Below, one piece after another: positions 28,364 to 32,879 of a DNA stretch of 32,879 bases. The position numbers and the translations under genes were made by a program. Under the pieces are notes generated by a model that saw only the letters and a list, made by a program, of their open reading frames with translations, ran no database searches and was not told where the DNA came from. Position 1 is the stretch's first letter. Every line of letters begins with the position of its first letter. The DNA lies in assembly GCA_905233425.1 (NCBI GenBank), contig CAJOEC010000046.1, positions 1 to 32,879 of the forward strand. Reading direction: 5' to 3'. The DNA is from an uncultured Prevotella sp. (GTDB lineage Bacteria; Bacteroidota; Bacteroidia; Bacteroidales; Bacteroidaceae).

Positions 28364-29680
28364 TTAATTGAACAGGTGGTCGCTGAGGCTCTGCAGGGCA
28401 CGGCGCTTGTCCTCCTCGCGGATGAGGAACGAGATGTTGTAGTTCGAGCCGCCGTAGCTGATCATACGCACGGGCACGTCCTTCATGGCATCCATCACGC
28501 GGGTCTCGAAGCCGATGTTGCTCCAGTCGAGGTCGCCGACGACGCAGATGATGCACATGCCGGTGTCGACGGTCACGGTGCCATACTTCTTCAGCTCGTC
28601 CATGATTTCGCCGAGGTGGGCGCTGTTGTCGATACTCATGCTTACGCCGACCTCCGAGGTGCACACCATGTCGATGGGCGTCTGGTAGCTCTCGAAAATC
28701 TCGAAGACCTTGCGCAGGAAGCCAGTGGCGAGGAGCATGCGCGAGGACTTGATCTTGATGGCGGTGATGTTGTCCTTGGCAGCCACGGCCTTTATCTTGC
28801 CGTATTCCGTTTGGTTCGAGATGGTCGTTCCCTCGGCGTCGGGCTGCATGGTGTTGAGCAGGCGCACGGGGATGCCGGCATACTTGGCGGGCTGCACGCA
28901 CGTCGGGTGCAGGATCTTAGCACCGAAATAGGCCAGCTCGGCGGCCTCCTCAAACTGCAGCTGGTGCACGGGCTGCGTCTTGTCGACGATACGCGGGTCG
29001 TTGTTGTGCATTCCGTCGATGTCAGTCCAGATCTGGATCTCCTCGGCCTGTAGTGCAGCACCGATGAGCGATGCCGTGTAGTCGGAGCCTCCGCGCAGCA
29101 GGTTGTCCACCTCGCCGTAGGCGTTGCGGCAGATGAATCCCTGGGTGATGTAGACCTGTGCGTCGGGCTGCTGCTCCATGATGGCCGTCAGCTTCTGCTT
29201 GATGTAGACAGGGTCTGGCTCGGCGTTCTTGTCGGTGCGCATGAAATCGAGCGCGTTGAGCAGCACGGCGTTGACACCCTGCTCCTTCATGTAGTTCACC
29301 ATCATGTTCGTCGACATAATCTCGCCCTGGGCCACAATGCTCTTCTCCTCGAAGCTGGTGAACAGCTCCTTGGTGAACGAGCGAAGGTAGTTGAACTCCT
29401 CCTTTAGGAAGTCCTCCATCTGCTTCTTCATCTCGTCGCTTTCGAGCAGCTCTGGCACGTGGCGCATATACTTGCGCTCCAGCATGTTGATCACCTCGTG
29501 TGCCCCGTCGGGGTTCTTCTTGTAGAGGTAGTCGCTGATCTCGACGAGCGAGTTCGTCGTGCCGCTCATTGCCGAAAGTACTACAAACACGGGCTGTCCC
29601 GACTTTGTGACCAGTTTGGCCACGTCCTTCATTCTCTGCGGCGTGCCTACTGAGGTGCCGCCAAATTTCATTACTTTCAT
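28364..29680 (-). CDS. lysC: Aspartate kinase
   Basis: The 438-residue enzyme phosphorylates L-aspartate as the first step towards lysine/diaminopimelate, threonine and methionine. The N-terminal kinase domain shows KFGGTSVG (residues 5-12), VVLSAMSGTTN, FICRNAYGEVDNLLRGGSDYTASLIGAAL, and WTDIDGMHNNDPRIV. Two ACT domains follow, with VCTSEVGVSMSID and the second around MISYGGSNYNISFLI. The length suits a monofunctional aspartate kinase without a homoserine dehydrogenase part. It is a housekeeping gene convergent with the polysaccharide cluster. No clear promoter box was found in the 245 bases upstream, which hold a G-rich hairpin element. Confidence 0.96.
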   Translation of the reverse strand: MKVMKFGGTSVGTPQRMKDVAKLVTKSGQPVFVVLSAMSGTTNSLVEISDYLYKKNPDGAHEVINMLERKYMRHVPELLESDEMKKQMEDFLKEEFNYLRSFTKELFTSFEEKSIVAQGEIMSTNMMVNYMKEQGVNAVLLNALDFMRTDKNAEPDPVYIKQKLTAIMEQQPDAQVYITQGFICRNAYGEVDNLLRGGSDYTASLIGAALQAEEIQIWTDIDGMHNNDPRIVDKTQPVHQLQFEEAAELAYFGAKILHPTCVQPAKYAGIPVRLLNTMQPDAEGTTISNQTEYGKIKAVAAKDNITAIKIKSSRMLLATGFLRKVFEIFESYQTPIDMVCTSEVGVSMSIDNSAHLGEIMDELKKYGTVTVDTGMCIICVVGDLDWSNIGFETRVMDAMKDVPVRMISYGGSNYNISFLIREEDKRRALQSLSDHLFN

Positions 29681-29741
29681 TGTCTTAACTGTTTATTATT
29701 AGTTGGTTGTTATGGTGATTTCTATTAATCTAATTAAATGG

Positions 29742-29838
29742 TGCGCAGCCACTCCCCTCCCTTCAAGGGGAGGGGCTGGGGGTGGGGTCTGTAACTTCTT
29801 GTCTACTAATTAGAGGGGAAAGGCTGCGCGTAGTTTTT
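29742..29838. repeat. Intergenic G-rich hairpin element with outer inverted repeat
   Basis: CCCCTCCC, loop TTCAAG, GGGAGGGG followed by CTGGGGGTGGGG is the same element as in mfd. It is enclosed by TGCGCAGCC (29742-29750) and GGCTGCGC (29822-29829), the latter followed by GTAGTTTTTG. The outer stem with its T-run could act as a plus-strand terminator, but no plus-strand gene ends here; more likely the whole is a mobile repeat. Confidence 0.65.
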
Positions 29839-29925
29839 GCAATTTGTAGAACATACTTTATATTATAGAAACGAATTTGAATTAATGTGAATGGTTGTAT
29901 CCACGGATTGTGACTGTTGTCTTTT

Positions 29926-31125
29926 TTATAGCAGTTTCTCCAGTTCCTCCACTGGTGGCAGGAGTTTCTTCATTTTGTCATTCATGTCGGCAGAAGTCTT
30001 GTAGGTGGCCACACCCATAGGCTTGTCGTAGTCCTGGATGACATATTCCACGAATTTCTTGTTGGCACTCTTGCAGAGCAGGATGCCGATTGAGGGGTTC
30101 TCGTTGTGCTTTCGCACTTCATCATCAAGGATGCGCAGATAGCCAGCCAGCTGACCGAGATAGGATGTTTGGAAGGGACCGTCCTTCAATTCCACGCAGA
30201 CGAGGGCAGACAATTCGCGGTTGAAGAAGAGCAAGTCGGGGAACTGCTCCACACCGAATTTCTCCAAATGATACTGATTGCCCACGAAGGTGAAGTCGCG
30301 GCCGAAGGTCATAATGAAGTCTTTCACATTCTGAATGATGCTCTGCTCTATGACCCTTTCATCACGGTCTTTCTCGCGAACAAACAGCTCTTCCGTGTTG
30401 ATAAAGTCGAGCAGGTACTCGTCCTTGAACATTGAGATGGCACGGTAGGCCTGTAGGTTGCTGGGGATGGTCTTTCGGAAGTTATTGGGCAGCTCGCCTT
30501 GATGACCGTATAAATCATATTCCATCAACGCTTCCAAGTCTTCCGTCTTTATTTTATAGTCAGCGGCATATTGTATGTAGAACTTGCGTCCCTCGTATGT
30601 TTTCACATGTGAAAGGATGGCTGTATGATGCGTAAAGCTGATGCTGAGAAAGGCCACGACAGGGAAGTCCGACAAATTTATTCGTTGCAACGAACGAATT
30701 TCGCTTTCATCTGTTAATTCGGCAGTTCGGACTGCCGAAATTTTTGTTAATTCATCAGTTCGGACTGATGAATTGCTGTTAATTTCTGTAAATTCATCAG
30801 TTCGGACTGATGAATTATCATATTCCAACATTTGCCATTCCTCATAAAAGGTGCGCATATTCCTAATACTGGTAGCTGAGAACCCTTTCAGCCCTGGCAA
30901 TTCCTTCCTCAGCTGCTCGCTGATGGCCTCTATGGCACCTTTTCCCCAGTTCTTCTTCCTCGTATTGGCAGACACATAGCGTCCAATGCCGTAGTACAGG
31001 GCCAGTTGCTCCTGGTTTACGGCTCTCAGTGCCCGTTGCTGGCTCTGCAGGATGGCATCTTTTATCGCAAGAACCGCGCTGGCAAGCCCTGAGTCCAATC
31101 CTATTTTGCTGTTCTTCTCTTCCAT
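29926..31125 (-). CDS. DUF1016/YhcG-family PD-(D/E)XK nuclease
   Basis: The protein has 399 residues from the ATG at 31125. The N-terminal DUF1016 helical domain contains QEQLALYYGIGRYV, WGKGAIEAISEQLRKELPGLKGFSATSIRNMRTFYEEW. The C-terminal YhcG domain has the nuclease core P296-D297 and E312-L-K314, with QTSYLGQLAGYLRILDD after it and IGILLC as a core strand. Relatives are found near restriction systems and mobile DNA; the cellular role is unsettled. Between the domains three palindromic repeats are translated in frame as NSSVRTDE-type peptides. An upstream TTG at 31143 is possible but weaker. The gene lies downstream of the AAA-14 ATPase gene on the same strand, 95 bases away. Confidence 0.9.
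   Translation of the reverse strand: MEEKNSKIGLDSGLASAVLAIKDAILQSQQRALRAVNQEQLALYYGIGRYVSANTRKKNWGKGAIEAISEQLRKELPGLKGFSATSIRNMRTFYEEWQMLEYDNSSVRTDEFTEINSNSSVRTDELTKISAVRTAELTDESEIRSLQRINLSDFPVVAFLSISFTHHTAILSHVKTYEGRKFYIQYAADYKIKTEDLEALMEYDLYGHQGELPNNFRKTIPSNLQAYRAISMFKDEYLLDFINTEELFVREKDRDERVIEQSIIQNVKDFIMTFGRDFTFVGNQYHLEKFGVEQFPDLLFFNRELSALVCVELKDGPFQTSYLGQLAGYLRILDDEVRKHNENPSIGILLCKSANKKFVEYVIQDYDKPMGVATYKTSADMNDKMKKLLPPVEELEKLL
30716..30816 (-). repeat. Three in-frame palindromes inside the DUF1016 gene
   Basis: Two identical 26-base palindromes (30749-30774 and 30791-30816) have arms AATTCATCAGT and ACTGATGAATT around TCGG. A third (30718-30739) has arms TTCGGCAGT and ACTGCCGAA around the same TCGG. 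Centres are 33 and 42 bases apart, both multiples of three. They encode SSVRTDE-like peptides on either strand. A diverged relative, TTCGTTGCAACGAA, lies at about 30681-30694. Confidence 0.88.
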
Positions 31126-31220
31126 AACTTTTTCACTATTCAATTGCGTTTATTCCATTCTATAATCCCCGCCCTTCTGCCTTCATAATGCCTCGGACAT
31201 TGCGGGCTGGATGGCGGTAA

Positions 31221-32576
31221 TTACAGCAGCGGTGCCATGTAAAGAGGGATATAGCGGATGCCTCCCTCCGTCTTCTGGTCACTGGTGTGGAGCACGTATG
31301 GGGTGCAGAGCTGTTCGGCGTACTTTCTGCAGAATTTCATCAGCGACGTGATGGTGTATCGTGCGGATGACTTCACTTCGATGGGGCAGATGTTGTGCCG
31401 GTTTGTTATAGATGGCTTGGCAATGAGGAAGTCAATCTCCATCCTCTGCTCGGCTTCGTCGCGGTCGGAGCAGCTGTAGAAATAGAGCTTATGCCCGCTT
31501 GCCCTGAGCATTTGCGCCACGACGTTTTCCACGAGCATCCCCTTGTTCACCTCCAGTTTTCCGAGCATCAGCTTCCTGTACAGCTGTTCATCGGCAATGG
31601 CCCTCTCGTCGAAGGCGTGGCTGATGAGCAGTCCCGTGTCGCCCATGTAGCATTTCAGCGTTGTGCGTTCCATGTTCATCCGCAGCCCTATGCTTGGCTC
31701 CGTGGTGTTGTAGCAGATGTTTGCCACCCTTGAGTCTCCAAGCCAGAAGAAAGCATCTTCGTAGTCACGCATTCGTGCCCCCTGCCGCAATGCTGCCAGC
31801 CGGAATTTCTTCTCATGGCGCTGCAACTGCGACGGCAGTTCGTCGAAGATGGCGGTGACACGCGCCTCTGCCTCGGTGGCATATTTCTGTATGTCGTTGC
31901 GGTAGAGGTGCAGGATGTCCCGTTTCGTGAGGTCAGTTTTCTCAAAGTCGCGGGTCTCGGTATATGTGAGCACTGCCTGTGGCATACCTCCCACAATCAT
32001 GTACAGCCGGAAATAGTCCAGGGCTTTCCTGTGCAGTTGCCCCATAGGTTCCCCGGTGGCGAACTGTGAGCGGATGAAGTCCATCAGCATGTCCTCGCCC
32101 ATTGCCCATAGGAACTCTTCGAAGTCCATGGGGTGCATGTCTATCTGTCGTTCCTCCGAGGGGATGACAATGTTGGTGACGTTTTTCTTTATTGACACCA
32201 ACGAGCCTGTCTCTATGAAATCGTAGCGTCCGTCCCTGACCAAGTATTTGATGGCAGCCCGTGCTCGTGGGTACTGTTGCACCTCGTCGAAGACGATGAG
32301 CGACTGCCTTTCGTACAGCTTCACGCCGTAGTAAAGGCTCAGGCGCAGGAAAAACTCGTCGCGCTGCGAGAGGTAGTGGTCGAAGATGTCGCGCAGTTCG
32401 TCGTCCATGTCGTTGAAATCGACCATTACAAACGACTTGTATTCATTTCGGCCGAAAGCCTCCACGATGTAGCTCTTGCCAATGCGCCGTGCACCCTCAA
32501 TGAGCAGGGCGGTCTTTCCTTGCTGCTCTCTCTTCCAGTTCACGAGCTGGTCGTATATCTTTCTTTTCATTGTCAT
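31221..32576 (-). CDS. AAA-14 / DUF4143 ATPase
   Basis: The 451-residue protein begins with KIYDQLVNWKREQ and a Walker A variant GARRIGKSY, followed by Walker B LIVFDEVQQYPRA and FIETGSLVSIKKN. The DUF4143 part follows (MDFEEFLWAMG, MIVGGMPQAVLTY, YMGDTGLLISHAF). The C-terminus has MEIDFLI and PIEVKSS, a PD-(D/E)XK-like core. Such proteins are abundant in many copies in Bacteroidetes genomes and their role is unknown. The ATG at 32576 or the one at 32570 can serve as start. It has a strong promoter 117 bases upstream, and three direct repeats lie in its leader. The DUF1016 nuclease gene lies downstream on the same strand. Confidence 0.9.
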   Translation of the reverse strand: MTMKRKIYDQLVNWKREQQGKTALLIEGARRIGKSYIVEAFGRNEYKSFVMVDFNDMDDELRDIFDHYLSQRDEFFLRLSLYYGVKLYERQSLIVFDEVQQYPRARAAIKYLVRDGRYDFIETGSLVSIKKNVTNIVIPSEERQIDMHPMDFEEFLWAMGEDMLMDFIRSQFATGEPMGQLHRKALDYFRLYMIVGGMPQAVLTYTETRDFEKTDLTKRDILHLYRNDIQKYATEAEARVTAIFDELPSQLQRHEKKFRLAALRQGARMRDYEDAFFWLGDSRVANICYNTTEPSIGLRMNMERTTLKCYMGDTGLLISHAFDERAIADEQLYRKLMLGKLEVNKGMLVENVVAQMLRASGHKLYFYSCSDRDEAEQRMEIDFLIAKPSITNRHNICPIEVKSSARYTITSLMKFCRKYAEQLCTPYVLHTSDQKTEGGIRYIPLYMAPLL

Positions 32577-32598
32577 CTCACTTGTCCTGTCTGGCGGA

Positions 32599-32683
32599 AC
32601 ACCTTTTCAAGACTTGGTTCAGTCGTCCTAATACACCTTTTCAAGGCTTCGTGCGCTCGCTGTTTTACACCTTTTCAAGGTTT
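32599..32683 (-). promoter_or_regulatory. Three 17-base direct repeats at exact 34-base spacing in the leader of the AAA-14 gene
   Basis: ACACCTTTTCAAG plus four variable bases starts at 32599, 32633 and 32667; 17 conserved bases alternate with 17 unrelated ones. Each holds the near-palindrome CCTT, TTC, AAGG (the first one imperfect). They lie between the promoter and the start codon, so they are transcribed. They may be operators or an RNA regulatory element. Confidence 0.8.
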
Positions 32684-32692
32684 TCCCGTGTG

Positions 32693-32724
32693 CAAAGGTA
32701 GTCATAAACGACAAAACGGCCAAA
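32693..32724 (-). promoter_or_regulatory. Strong Bacteroidetes promoter of the AAA-14 gene
   Basis: Read on the minus strand: TTTG (32721-32724), 20 bases, then TACCTTTG (32693-32700). Both elements match the consensus and the spacing equals that of the promoter at 22836. Transcription should begin just upstream of the third leader repeat. Confidence 0.75.
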
Positions 32725-32761
32725 CTTTCACTGTTGAAAGTCCGGCCGTTTAACTTTTTTT
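32714..32761 (+). terminator. Long hairpin followed by seven T
   Basis: AAACGGCC (32714-32721) pairs with GGCCGTTT (32744-32751), and inside them CTTTCA (32725-32730) with TGAAAG (32735-32740). TTTTTTT follows at 32755-32761. It fits an intrinsic terminator on the plus strand, although no plus-strand gene precedes it. On the minus strand it would end readthrough before the AAA-14 promoter, whose -33 element it contains. Confidence 0.6.
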
Positions 32762-32789
32762 CTCACTCGAAAGAATCCTATGTAACTCT

Positions 32790-32797
32790 TACCTTTG
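32790..32797 (+). promoter_or_regulatory. -7 box pointing to a gene beyond the right edge
   Basis: TACCTTTG matches TAnnTTTG and is followed by CACCC. No TTTG lies at the expected distance upstream. The 80 bases after it contain no start of a recognisable gene, so the transcript probably leads out of the window. Confidence 0.4.
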
Positions 32798-32879
32798 CAC
32801 CCGACTATAGATAATGTTCTAAATGTAAGATGTTAAAACATCCCATTGTTTAGGGCATGCGGCAACAATTTTGTAGTTT

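Noticed and set aside
29926..32576. AAA-14 ATPase and DUF1016 nuclease as a toxin-antitoxin or a two-gene defence system
   Set aside because: They are on one strand but 95 bases apart, and both families occur alone in many genomes; co-location is not enough.
32599..32683. Miniature CRISPR array
   Set aside because: Repeats and intervals are only 17 bases and the element lies in a gene leader downstream of a promoter; a regulatory role fits better.

Overview
The window looks like a chromosome segment of a Bacteroidales bacterium, most likely Prevotellaceae. Four observations point there. Several intergenic regions carry the Bacteroidetes promoter box TAnnTTTG, twice with a TTTG exactly 20 bases upstream. 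Shine-Dalgarno sequences are weak or absent. A secreted protein ends in paired dockerin-like repeats. The gene families (GH97, GH95, WbsX, DUF1016, AAA-14/DUF4143) are common in that group. The genus is an inference.

Layout. (1) Bases 1-2147, minus strand: a type II restriction-modification operon whose 5-methylcytosine methyltransferase is split over two overlapping genes, followed by a PD-(D/E)XK endonuclease cut by the left edge. (2) Bases 2335-8118, plus: a secreted dockerin-like protein and mfd, the transcription-repair coupling factor. (3) Bases 8148-15757, minus, in transcription order: a short ComEC/Rec2 membrane protein, a DUF1593-GH95 fusion (putative alpha-L-fucosidase) and a GH97 glycosidase split by a frameshift. 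(4) Bases 15758-16307: no gene, but back-to-back hairpins and a 46-base tandem palindrome array. (5) Bases 16308-28144, plus: an exopolysaccharide/O-antigen cluster with chain-length regulator, Wzy-like polymerase, two left-handed beta-helix acyltransferases, Wzx flippase, WbsX glycosyltransferase, three GT2-like glycosyltransferases and a secreted GH16. An ATPase-nuclease gene with its own strong promoter sits inside it. No initiating sugar-phosphate transferase, Wza or Wzc is present. (6) Bases 28364-32576, minus: aspartate kinase, a DUF1016/YhcG nuclease and an AAA-14/DUF4143 ATPase.

The most unusual theme is colonisation of coding sequence by small repeats. Heptamer arrays of CTCAACN lie inside mfd (in frame) and GH97 (out of frame, restored by loss of one unit) and at three gene junctions of the polysaccharide cluster, always with CTCAAC on the sense strand. 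A G-rich hairpin element occurs several times in frame in mfd, including one inverted pair. A second palindrome is found twice in GH97, and a third occurs three times in frame in the DUF1016 gene. mfd and GH97 look like candidate phase-variable loci.
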